Positions 1 through 7,100 of a stretch of 17,638 nt of DNA are shown in pieces. The number at the start of each line of letters is the position of its first letter. Position 1 is the stretch's first letter. Source of the stretch: Candidatus Ratteibacteria bacterium (GTDB lineage: Bacteria; CAIJMQ01). Location of the stretch: assembly GCA_028715665.1 (NCBI GenBank), contig JAQURI010000014.1, forward strand, positions 1 to 17,638, in the 5' to 3' direction. The notes beneath the pieces are model-generated. The model was not told the origin of the DNA. It saw only the letters and a program-made list of their open reading frames with translations, and ran no database searches. The translations under genes and the position numbers were made by a program.

Positions 1-172
1 CGTCTTCTTTGGTTAGTTCTACTGCTACGGGTATTTGACGGATGATTGAAGTAATCTCTGCGACTGTTACCGCATTTCTTACTTCGTAAGCTTTATTTCT
101 TGAAAGAAGAAGAACAGGCCTTCGTCCGGCAGGAGCCGGCAAATTTGCCCACCAAATCTCGCCTCGTTTCAT
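1..172 (-). CDS. mazF: MazF/PemK-family toxin, 3' end outside window
   Basis: This is the toxin half of a type II toxin-antitoxin pair. Family members are small sequence-specific endoribonucleases that cut mRNA. The 57 residues in view start MKRGEIWWANLP, followed by a GRRPVLLLSRN segment, which match the N-terminal strand and the 'G-x-RPVLVLS' signature of MazF/PemK. A later stretch (VTVAEITSIIRQIPVAVEL) matches the following core strands. The start codon overlaps the antitoxin stop codon as TAATG (174-170), so translational coupling to the antitoxin is likely and explains the choice of start. The gene is cut by the window edge at position 1, so the C-terminal half, including later active-site residues, cannot be judged. 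Family assignment is fairly secure; the RNA target is unknown. Confidence 0.87.
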   Translation of the reverse strand, partial: MKRGEIWWANLPAPAGRRPVLLLSRNKAYEVRNAVTVAEITSIIRQIPVAVELTKED

Positions 173-417
173 TACCAGTCTTCCCTTTTTAATACGCTGG
201 AAGCTAATTTTGCGGAAACTTCCGCTACCTTCACTTTTTCAGGTGTTTTCTGGTAGCCTTTAGCGTAAGTGTTTTCTTTTTCCTGTTCTTCTAAATTTTT
301 GATAAGTTGTTGGCAGGCTTTCCTTATAAAATCGGAACGGTTTTTGAATCTCGACTGGGCTTTTTCATCAATTGTCTTTAGTAGTTCTTCTTCTATTGGA
401 ACCTGAATGGTTTTCAT
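172..417 (-). CDS. MazE-like antitoxin with ribbon-helix-helix N-terminus
   Basis: An 81-residue antitoxin for the downstream toxin. Residues 1-45 fit a ribbon-helix-helix (CopG/MetJ-type) DNA-binding fold: a beta strand (MKTIQVPI), then helix A (EEELLKTIDEKA), a turn with FKNRSDFIRKA typical of the family, and helix B. The charged C-terminal half (about 46-81) is the expected flexible toxin-binding tail. The start is supported by a strong Shine-Dalgarno sequence, GGAGGTG at 428-422, four bases before the ATG, one of only two clear ones in the window. The stop codon overlaps the toxin start by one base. RHH antitoxins of this kind usually repress their own promoter together with the toxin, and the promoter here has a matching tandem repeat. 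The family is clear; an exact gene symbol is not assigned because MazE proper has a different (AbrB) fold. Confidence 0.88.
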   Translation of the reverse strand: MKTIQVPIEEELLKTIDEKAQSRFKNRSDFIRKACQQLIKNLEEQEKENTYAKGYQKTPEKVKVAEVSAKLASSVLKREDW

Positions 418-439
418 TATACACCTCCATCGCTAAAAA

Positions 440-469
440 AGTATACAACATATTCAACATATTTGTCAA
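440..469 (-). promoter_or_regulatory. Toxin-antitoxin promoter with tandem 9-bp operator-like repeat
   Basis: On the minus strand there is a perfect -35 TTGACA (469-464) and a near-perfect -10 TATACT (445-440), 18 bases apart. The spacer is exactly two tandem copies of AATATGTTG (463-455 and 454-446). Transcription would start near 433, just ahead of the Shine-Dalgarno sequence at 428-422. Placing the repeat between the promoter boxes is what one expects for an operator bound by adjacent RHH antitoxin dimers. The promoter is seen in the sequence; the operator role is inferred. Confidence 0.75.
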
Positions 470-498
470 CAATGTGAAAATTCAGTTTCATGTCTTAC

Positions 499-541
499 AC
501 TTTAAACTTATCACTTATTACTTATAATGCTAAAGTGATAA
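499..541 (+). repeat. Heptad array with inverted arm, containing the mnmG -10 box
   Basis: Four tandem 7-mers of the form ACTTAWN (ACTTTAA, ACTTATC, ACTTATT, ACTTATA) run from 499 to 526. A perfect 9-bp inverted arm follows: TTATCACTT at 508-516 pairs with AAGTGATAA at 533-541. A consensus -10 hexamer TATAAT (523-528) lies in the loop, with no convincing -35. If used, it would start transcripts near 535, downstream of the ATG at 490, which argues that mnmG starts at 553 or 583. Confidence 0.55.
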
Positions 542-552
542 AATACCTTCCA

Positions 553-2586
553 ATGAAATATAAAAAATCCGCCAATCCAAAAATGTCGAGATCTCGCCTC
601 GCTAAAAGCGGGCGGACTTTTGACGTAGTTGTGGTCGGCGGGGGGCATGCCGGATGCGAAGCGGCGCTGGCTTCTGCAAGGATAGGATGTAAGACGCTTC
701 TCATCACTTACAATAAAGATAAAATCGGATTTATGTCGTGCAATCCCGCAATAGGCGGAATCGGCAAGGGACAATTAGTAAAAGAGCTTGACGCGCTTGG
801 CGGAGAAATGGCAAAAGCGACGGATGCAACGGGCATTCAATTCAAAATCCTCAACACTTCAAAAGGTCCTGCGGTTTGGAGTTCACGGGCGCAGGTAGAC
901 AGAAAAAAATATTCTCTTTATATGCAGAAGGCAGTAAACAGCCAGTCCAATTTAGAAATACTTGAAGCAGAAGTTACAGGACTGATCGTCAGGGGTAAAG
1001 GGATAACAGGGGTAAAAACAGATAAGGGGGAAATATCTGCAAAAACAGTTGTTTTAACAACGGGAACATTTCTTAATGGCCTTATACATATAGGAATGAA
1101 AAGTTTTCTGGGGGGAAGAATTGAGGAACTTTACCCCGTTAGAAGTAGGTCGCCTAAAGGCGACCTTACGGAAATGCCGAAGGCAATTCCTACTTCTAAC
1201 GGGGCAAGCGGAATTTCCAAATCTTTAAAGAAGGCGGGGATTAAACTTTCGCGGTTTTCCACCTGCACGAGCGCAAGATTGGACGGAAAGACAATAGATT
1301 TTTCCAATATGCAGGTTCAGGACGGAGATAAACCTCCGCATCCGTTTTCTCTTTTCACAAAAAAGATTAGACTTAAACAGATGCCATGTTATCTTACTTA
1401 CACCACTAAAAAAACGCACGAGATTATCAAGGGTAATTTAAAATCGTCGGCGCTATTCGCCGGAAAAATTGATAGTCCGAGTGTGAGGTATTGCCCGTCA
1501 ATAGAAGAAAAGATAGTCCGTTTCCCCGAGCATCCGCGGCATCAGATTTTTTTGGAGCCGGAGGGAACCGATACTGACGAATATTATCCCAACGGGTTTT
1601 TTACGAATATGGGCGAGGATGTGCAGGAAAAATTTATCCGCTCCGTGCCGGGGCTTGAGAAAGTAAAAATTAACCGCTTCGGCTACGGGATAGAATACGA
1701 TATTATTGATTCAAGAGAACTTTTCCCCACGCTTGAGGCGAAATCGGTGAAAAATTTATATCTTGCGGGACAGATTAACGGGACTACGGGATATGAAGAA
1801 GCGGGGGCCCAGGGATTAATTGCGGGAATTAATGCCGCGCTGAAAGTAAAAGGGAAACAACCTTTAATTTTAGACCGCTCGTCAAGTTATATCGGGGTTT
1901 TGCTCGATGATTTGACAACTAAAGGGACTAACGAGCCGTATCGGATGTTCACTTCACGCGTGGAATACCGCCTTATTTTAAGGGAAGACAATACAGATTT
2001 GCGGCTTAGAAAAACAGGATATGATGTAGGGCTTGTTGACAAGAAAACATTTACAGAAACAAAAGAGAAACAGAAATTGATTGAAGAAGGGATAAAAGAA
2101 CTGAAGAAACGGAAGATTTCCACATCGGACCCCCTGCTGATTCGTTCTGCTTCTGCGAAGCAGAAACAAATCAAAGACGCGGGGGCTGGGGAAAAGCTTT
2201 CCCTTTATCAATTCTTGAAGCGTCCCAATAACAAAATCCAGAATGTAAAAGATAAACTCCCGGAATATCCGCCGGAAGTTTTGCGCGAGATGGAAATTGA
2301 AGTTAAATATGAAGGTTATATCAAACGCGAACTTGCAGAGGTGAATAAATTCAAAAACCTTGAAAAAATTAAAATACCCGCGGGTATTGATTACGGCAAG
2401 ATTCCGGGAATTTCTTTTGAGATTAAAGAAAAACTCTCGAAATTCAAGCCGCTCAATCTGGGGCAGGCAAGCAGGATTTCGGGCGTGACGCCCGTTGCAA
2501 TCAGCATACTAATTGTATACCTAAGAAAGGTAAAAGTAAAAACTAAAAAGGAAAAACCACAAGTAAAAAGGCAAAATAGAAGATAA
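553..2586 (+). CDS. mnmG: MnmG (GidA), tRNA 5-carboxymethylaminomethyluridine enzyme
   Basis: The FAD-dependent partner of MnmE, which adds the (carboxymethyl)aminomethyl group to U34 of certain tRNAs. Seen: the dinucleotide-binding motif VVVVGGGHAGCEAAL (residues 25-39 from this start), the family signature CNPAIGGIGKG with Cys63, the second conserved Cys in MPCYLTYT (Cys279), AGQINGTTGYEEA, EPYRMFTSRVEYRL, and the C-terminal VKYEGYI and GQASRISGVTP blocks. At 677 residues it is longer than the usual 620-630. The excess comes from a repeat-derived N-terminus (563-621), an in-frame palindrome (1134-1204, residues 194-217) and a heptad-encoded basic tail (2529-2577). The otherwise conserved KTGTPPR motif reads STCTSAR here. 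ATGs at 490, 553 and 583 are all possible; none has a Shine-Dalgarno sequence. 490 lies upstream of the best -10 box, so 553 was chosen, with 583 equally plausible. Divergent from the toxin-antitoxin pair. Confidence 0.95.
   Translation: MKYKKSANPKMSRSRLAKSGRTFDVVVVGGGHAGCEAALASARIGCKTLLITYNKDKIGFMSCNPAIGGIGKGQLVKELDALGGEMAKATDATGIQFKILNTSKGPAVWSSRAQVDRKKYSLYMQKAVNSQSNLEILEAEVTGLIVRGKGITGVKTDKGEISAKTVVLTTGTFLNGLIHIGMKSFLGGRIEELYPVRSRSPKGDLTEMPKAIPTSNGASGISKSLKKAGIKLSRFSTCTSARLDGKTIDFSNMQVQDGDKPPHPFSLFTKKIRLKQMPCYLTYTTKKTHEIIKGNLKSSALFAGKIDSPSVRYCPSIEEKIVRFPEHPRHQIFLEPEGTDTDEYYPNGFFTNMGEDVQEKFIRSVPGLEKVKINRFGYGIEYDIIDSRELFPTLEAKSVKNLYLAGQINGTTGYEEAGAQGLIAGINAALKVKGKQPLILDRSSSYIGVLLDDLTTKGTNEPYRMFTSRVEYRLILREDNTDLRLRKTGYDVGLVDKKTFTETKEKQKLIEEGIKELKKRKISTSDPLLIRSASAKQKQIKDAGAGEKLSLYQFLKRPNNKIQNVKDKLPEYPPEVLREMEIEVKYEGYIKRELAEVNKFKNLEKIKIPAGIDYGKIPGISFEIKEKLSKFKPLNLGQASRISGVTPVAISILIVYLRKVKVKTKKEKPQVKRQNRR
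563..621 (+). repeat. Palindromic element forming the MnmG N-terminus
   Basis: The outer arms AAAAATCCGCC (563-573) and GGCGGACTTTT (611-621) pair at 10 of 11 positions. Inside are a perfect 10-bp palindrome, CGAGATCTCG (587-596), and a small CGC-loop-GCG hairpin (600-610). The element supplies essentially all residues before the FAD-binding strand FDVVVVGGG, and the 583 ATG lies inside it. It looks like a small mobile palindromic element that became the gene's 5' end. Confidence 0.5.
1134..1204 (+). repeat. In-frame palindromic insertion in mnmG
   Basis: A 71-base element closed by a perfect 16-bp inverted repeat: CCCCGTTAGAAGTAGG (1134-1149) against CCTACTTCTAACGGGG (1189-1204). Inside it are a 7-bp hairpin (GGTCGCC-TAAA-GGCGACC) and a second hairpin with GGAAATGCC and GGCAATTCC arms (one A-A mismatch). 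It encodes about 24 extra residues (YPVRSRSPKGDL onward) between the LGGR and SLKKAGI segments of MnmG, where E. coli MnmG has only a few residues. The reading frame is kept. Confidence 0.8.
2529..2577 (+). repeat. Seven-base periodic array at the mnmG 3' end
   Basis: Seven consecutive 7-mers: GGTAAAA, GTAAAAA, CTAAAAA, GGAAAAA, CCACAAG, TAAAAAG, GCAAAAT. They encode the lysine-rich tail that follows the normal MnmG C-terminus (ILIVYLRK). No facing inverted arm is evident here. The low complexity makes this weaker than the other arrays. Confidence 0.45.
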
Positions 2587-2600
2587 CTCCTTATTGAATG

Positions 2601-2685
2601 ACCCCGCAAAGTAAGACATCGGAAAAATTTCTCTCATTATTATCTTGTATATAGAACTCGATATTTTTCCGACACTTTGTGGGGT
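2601..2685 (+). repeat. Intergenic palindrome with ACCCC/GGGGT ends
   Basis: Outer arms ACCCCGCAAAGT (2601-2612) and ACTTTGTGGGGT (2674-2685) pair at 11 of 12 positions. Inner arms TCGGAAAAAT (2619-2628) and ATTTTTCCGA (2663-2672) pair perfectly. The centre is AT-rich. There is no T-run after it, so it is not a typical terminator, although it follows mnmG by only 14 bases and could stabilise the mRNA 3' end. Confidence 0.65.
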
Positions 2686-2702
2686 AAATTGGGATATTGA
2701 GG

Positions 2703-2831
2703 ATTCCCGACTCGTAAGATACTGGAAAATTCTCTGGGGATAATTTTTCAGCACTCGTCGGGATAATCGAAACTGCGTTTCGATTAAAGATTTTCTCCGC
2801 ATTTTCCTTGAATTACGCGGAAATTCCCGAC
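2703..2831 (+). repeat. Two overlapping palindromes sharing a CCCGAC arm
   Basis: ATTCCCGAC (2703-2711) faces GTCGGGAT (2757-2764), which in turn faces TTCCCGAC (2824-2831), giving two back-to-back palindromes that share the middle arm. Inside the second is a perfect 10-bp hairpin, TAATCGAAAC-TGC-GTTTCGATTA (2764-2786), followed by a weaker CCGC/GCGG hairpin (2797-2820). No coding potential or RNA gene was recognised here. Together with 2601-2685 and the terminator, this accounts for most of the 391-base gap before carA. Confidence 0.55.
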
Positions 2832-2883
2832 ATTTGTTATTTTTTTATGTTACAATTCTCTCCGATTATTTGAGAAAATTTTT

Positions 2884-2916
2884 ACCACGACGCTGTGGAA
2901 AGCGCCGTGGTTTTTT
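2884..2916 (+). terminator. Rho-independent terminator upstream of carA
   Basis: Arms ACCACGACGCT (2884-2894) and AGCGCCGTGGT (2901-2911) pair at 10 of 11 positions around a 6-base loop. A run of six T follows (2911-2916). It would end mnmG transcription before the carA promoter. An extended -10-like TGTTACAAT at 2848-2856 lies just upstream, so a short attenuated leader is conceivable, but it has no good -35. Confidence 0.85.
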
Positions 2917-2929
2917 GTTGCGAGCGTTT

Positions 2930-2970
2930 TTGCTAAACGTTGTTAATTTTGATACACTTTTACCTAAAAT
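2930..2970 (+). promoter_or_regulatory. Candidate carA promoter(s), very short or absent leader
   Basis: Two overlapping candidates follow the terminator. The first is TTGCTA (2930-2935), 17 bases, then extended -10 TGA-TACACT (2953-2958), starting near 2965. The second is TTGTTA (2940-2945), 19 bases, then TAAAAT (2965-2970), which would start transcription at about the carA ATG (2978). Either leaves at most about 13 bases of leader and no Shine-Dalgarno sequence. Choice between them is uncertain. Confidence 0.5.
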
Positions 2971-2977
2971 GTAACCG

Positions 2978-4051
2978 ATGAAAGCGAAATTAGTACTAGA
3001 AGACGGCAGTTTCTTCGAAGGGATTTCCATCGGCGCACACGGCGAAAAAATCGGCGAAGTCATTCTTAATACCGCAGTAGTAGGCTACCAGGAAATGCTC
3101 ACAGACCCCGCCAATGCGGGCAAAATCTTGGTCCTCACGTATCCTCTCATCGGAAATTACGGCGTAGCCGAAAAATTCAACGAGTCGAAAAAATGCTGGT
3201 TGGAAGGCCTGGTTATAAAAGAAAACAGCAAGATGTATTCCAATTGGCAGGCGGAGGGCAGTTTCGAAGATTTCCTAAATAAAGAAAAGACTGTTGCCAT
3301 CGCAGAAATAGACACCAGAACGCTTGCCGTCCATATCAGAGATAACGGCGAGATGCCGGGAATAATTTCCACCAAAGATACGAGTGACGCCGTTTTACTT
3401 AAGAAACTAAAGGAGAATAACATAAAGAAAGATTTCATAAGAAAAATCTCGGTAGAAAAGATTACAAAAAGCAAAGAAAATAATTCGGGGCCAAACATTG
3501 CGATACTGGATTTGGGGATTACCAATAGTTTCATAAAACAGTTGAAAACTCTTGAGTGCAATGTGACTTTATTGCCGTACGATACCGGCGCGGACAAAAT
3601 ATTGAAATCCGAATTCGACGCTTTGGTCATTTCGAACGGTCCGGAGGACGACGAGGCAATACCGACAGTTACGCGAACCATAAAAGAAATTCTCGGCAAA
3701 ATCCCGATTTTAGGCACATCTACGGGGCATGAAATCATCGCTCTTGCGCTGGGAGGGAAACTGAAGAAAATGCAATTGGGGCACCGCGGAGTGAATTACC
3801 CCGTAAGGTCGCCCGATTCGTTTAAAGGCGAGATTACGGTGCAGAACCATTCGTTTATCGTCGAGGAAGATTCGGTAAAAAACAGAAAAGATGTAAATAT
3901 TACACTGCGAAACTTAAACGATAATTCGATAGAAGAGATGGAAAGCAAATCTTTGAAATTCATATCGACGCAATATTGTCCGGCAAGTCCGGGGTTTGAC
4001 GAAGTAAATGAAGTGTTTAAGAGATTCTTAAAGATAACTAATAAAGGTTAA
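2978..4051 (+). CDS. carA: Carbamoyl phosphate synthase small subunit with degenerate glutaminase triad
   Basis: CarA normally hydrolyses glutamine and channels ammonia to CarB for carbamoyl phosphate synthesis (pyrimidine and arginine pathways). The N-terminal CPSase_sm domain is well conserved (ILNTAVVGYQEMLTDPANAG, TYPLIGNYGV, residues about 1-150). The class I glutamine amidotransferase domain (about 170-350) keeps ISNGPEDD, the GHRGVNYPV loop and VQNHSF. The nucleophile motif GICLGHQ is GTSTGHE, placing Ser248 where E. coli has Cys269. The HPE motif carrying His353 and Glu355 in E. coli reads CPA (Cys334, Ala336). All three triad positions are therefore replaced, while length (357) and fold motifs remain intact, so this is not decay by truncation. 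Human CPS1 carries the same Cys-to-Ser change and uses free ammonia. carB follows after 118 bases. Identity as a CarA homologue is secure; lack of glutaminase activity is inferred. Confidence 0.93.
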   Translation: MKAKLVLEDGSFFEGISIGAHGEKIGEVILNTAVVGYQEMLTDPANAGKILVLTYPLIGNYGVAEKFNESKKCWLEGLVIKENSKMYSNWQAEGSFEDFLNKEKTVAIAEIDTRTLAVHIRDNGEMPGIISTKDTSDAVLLKKLKENNIKKDFIRKISVEKITKSKENNSGPNIAILDLGITNSFIKQLKTLECNVTLLPYDTGADKILKSEFDALVISNGPEDDEAIPTVTRTIKEILGKIPILGTSTGHEIIALALGGKLKKMQLGHRGVNYPVRSPDSFKGEITVQNHSFIVEEDSVKNRKDVNITLRNLNDNSIEEMESKSLKFISTQYCPASPGFDEVNEVFKRFLKITNKG

Positions 4052-4150
4052 TATAGGGTTAATAACAGTTAAAATTAGTTAATAGTGGTTACAGGTGATT
4101 AAAGGGCAACTTTTGTTAACCTTTGTTAACCATTATTAACCAATGTTAAC
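4046..4150 (+). repeat. Inverted arrays of ~10-bp GTTAA repeats between carA and carB
   Basis: Six copies of a GGTTAA-like unit spaced 10-11 bases apart (cores at 4047, 4058, 4068, 4078, 4088, 4098) are followed by four units in the opposite sense (GTTAAC cores at 4115, 4125, 4135, 4145), spaced exactly 10. The two arrays face each other and could form a long imperfect hairpin. The carA stop codon lies in the first unit. Repeats on successive helical turns would also suit cooperative protein binding; no known operator is recognised. Confidence 0.75.
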
Positions 4151-4169
4151 TTAGATTTATAAGTAAATT

Positions 4170-7100
4170 ATGCCAAAGCGAACAGATATACATAAAATTC
4201 TAATGATTGGCTCCGGGCCGATAGTCATCGGTCAGGCATGCGAATTCGATTATTCGGGTTCCCAGGCATGCAAGGCATTAAGGGAAGAAGGTTATCATAC
4301 TATTCTTGTCAACAGCAATCCCGCGACGATTATGACAGACCCGGATATGGCGGATAAAACATATATCGAACCGCTTACGGTGGATATGGTGACCGAGATA
4401 ATAAAGAAAGAAAAACCCGACGCGATACTTCCCACTTTAGGCGGACAAACGGGGCTTAACCTTGCTTTCTTTCTGATGAAAGAAGGAATACTCAAGAAAT
4501 ACGGAGTTGAGTCGATAGGCGCAAGCGTGGACGCGATATCCAGAGCCGAAGACAGGGAGTTATTTAAAAAAGCGATGCAGGAAATCGGGGTCGGCACTCC
4601 GAAAAGCGGGATAGCCACAAGCGCCGAAGAAGGAATGAAAATCGGGCTTAAGATAGGATTCCCGCTGATTTTAAGGCCTGCTTATTGTTTGGGCGGAAGC
4701 GGCGGAGCAATTGTTTACAATGAAGAAGAACTGGAAACTTCCTTAACAAAAGGGATTGAAATGAGCCCTGTCGGACAGGTGCTCGTAGAACAATCCGTCC
4801 TGGGATGGAAAGAAATAGAATTTGAAGTCATGCGGGACAGAGTCGACAACGTGATTATGATTACGTCGATGGAAAATGTTGACCCTATGGGAGTGCATAC
4901 CGGGGACAGCATTGTTGTCGCACCATCGCAAAGTTTGACGAAAGAAGAATACGGGCAATTCGTGAACTTATCCAAAAAGATTATAAGAAAAGTGGACATA
5001 ACGGGCGGCGGGGCAAATATTCAGTTTGCGCAAAATCCGTATAACGGGCATATCGTTATCATAGAAGTGAACCCGAGATTATCCAGAAGTTCGGCGCTCG
5101 CTTCAAAAGCAACCGGGTTTCCGATAGCAAGAGTGGCGACGAAACTGGCGGTGGGACTAACGCTTCCTGAAGTTTTAAACCAGGTCACCGGCAAAACAAC
5201 TTCGTTCTTTGAGCCGACCGTGGACTACTGCGTATTTAAAATATGCAGGTTCACTTTCGAAAAATTTCCGCAGGCGCGGAGAGTTCTAAACACATCGATG
5301 AAAGCCGTGGGCGAAGCGATGTCTATAGGCAGAAATTTCAAGGAAGCATTACAGAAGGGGATACGGTCCACCGAAACCGGAAGATTCGGGTTCGGCGCGG
5401 ACGGAAAAGACAAGATATCGGCGGACATGTTAAAGTCGCCTTCGCCGGAATTAATAGAAATAATCAAAGAGAAAATAAGGGTCCCCAACGATGAGAGATT
5501 ATTTTACATAAGATATGCTTTGAAAATAGGGCTTTCGATTGACCAGATTTATGAACTTTCCAAAATAGACAGATGGTTTATAGACAATATGAAACAGTTA
5601 GTGGAAATGGAAGAAGAAATTGAAAAATACAGAAGTCAGAAGTCAGAAAACAGAAGACAGAAAATAAAGATTCCTGTAGAACTTCTAAAGAAAGCTAAGA
5701 TGGACGGGTTCTCGGATATTCAGATAGCGCATCTTTTAAATTCCACCGAACAGAAAGTCAGGGATTACAGAAAAAAGCACGGCATAAAGGCGGTTTATAA
5801 ACTCCTGGACACTTGCGCGGGAGAATTCAAAGCCGAAAAGCCGTATTATTATTCCACTTATGAAACCCGCGACGAGAGCATTCCTACGAGTAAAAAGAAA
5901 GTTCTTATTCTAGGCGGCGGCCCCAACAGAATAGGGCAGGGAATAGAATTCGATTATTGCTGCGTCCATGCTTCCTACGCGCTGCAGGAAGAAAAAATAG
6001 AAAGCATAATGATAAACTGCAATCCCGAAACCGTCTCCACGGACTATGATACATCGGATAAATTATATTTCGAACCTTTAACAGTAGAAGACGTAATGAA
6101 CATAATAGATCTGGAAAAACCCGAAGGAATAATAGTCCAGTTCGGCGGGCAGACACCCATTAATATGGCAGTGCCTCTGTGGAAATTGGGAGTGAATATT
6201 CTGGGAACAAGCCCCGACTCGATAGATATAGCCGAAGACAGGAAGAGATTCCAGCAGATGATAAAAAAACTTAAAATCATACAGCCGGAAAACGGCACGG
6301 CGAATTCTTTCGAGGAAGCCGTAAAAGCGGCAGCCAAAATAGGATATCCCGTAATAGTAAGGCCGTCATATGTGCTCGGTGGAAGGGCAATGGAAATAGT
6401 TTATGACGACGAAGGGCTTAAGAGTTTTATGGAAAAAGCCATAGAAGTTTCGCCGGGGCATCCCATACTTATCGATAAATTTCTGGAAGACGCGATAGAA
6501 GTGGATGTTGACGCGATAGCCGACGGCGAGATGTGCGTCATCGGCGGCATCATGGAACATATCGAAGAAGCGGGAATACACTCGGGCGACAGCGCTATGG
6601 TCCTGCCGGCATATACTCTTTCAAAAGAGATACTGAAAACAATCCGGGAAAATACGCACGCTTTGGCAAAAGAGCTGAAAGTGAAAGGGCTATTAAATAT
6701 TCAGTATGCCGTGAAAAACAGCACCGTATATATTCTTGAAGTAAATCCCAGAGCAAGCAGGACCGTTCCGTTTGTGAGCAAAGTCATAGGCGTGCCTCTG
6801 GCTAACCTTGCGACAAAGATAATGCTCGGTAAAACTCTGAAGGAATTAAACTTCACCAAAGAGAAGGAAGTTAATTGCGTCGCGGTAAAAGAATCCGTAT
6901 TCCCGTTCATACGTTTCCCCGGAGTTGACGCGATTCTCGGCCCGGAAATGAAATCCACGGGCGAAGTAATGGGAATCGATTCGTCGTTCGGCGTAGCGTA
7001 TTTAAAAAGCCAGATAGCGGCCGGGCAGCAACTCCCCAAAGAAGGGAACGTATTTATCAGCGTTAAAGATTCGGACAAGAAAAAGATAATGCCCGCCGCC

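Noticed and set aside
157..601. Shared word ATCTCGCCTCG in the toxin start region and the mnmG N-terminal palindrome
   Set aside because: Only 11 bases without matching flanks, and in the toxin it encodes conserved residues (KRGEI); most likely chance.
3719..3721. The CarA change as a sequencing error
   Set aside because: Three separated triad positions are changed with the frame intact, which is not explained by a single base error.
3157..3738. A 193-codon open frame antisense to carA
   Set aside because: Serine/phenylalanine-rich antisense shadow of carA with no recognisable domain.
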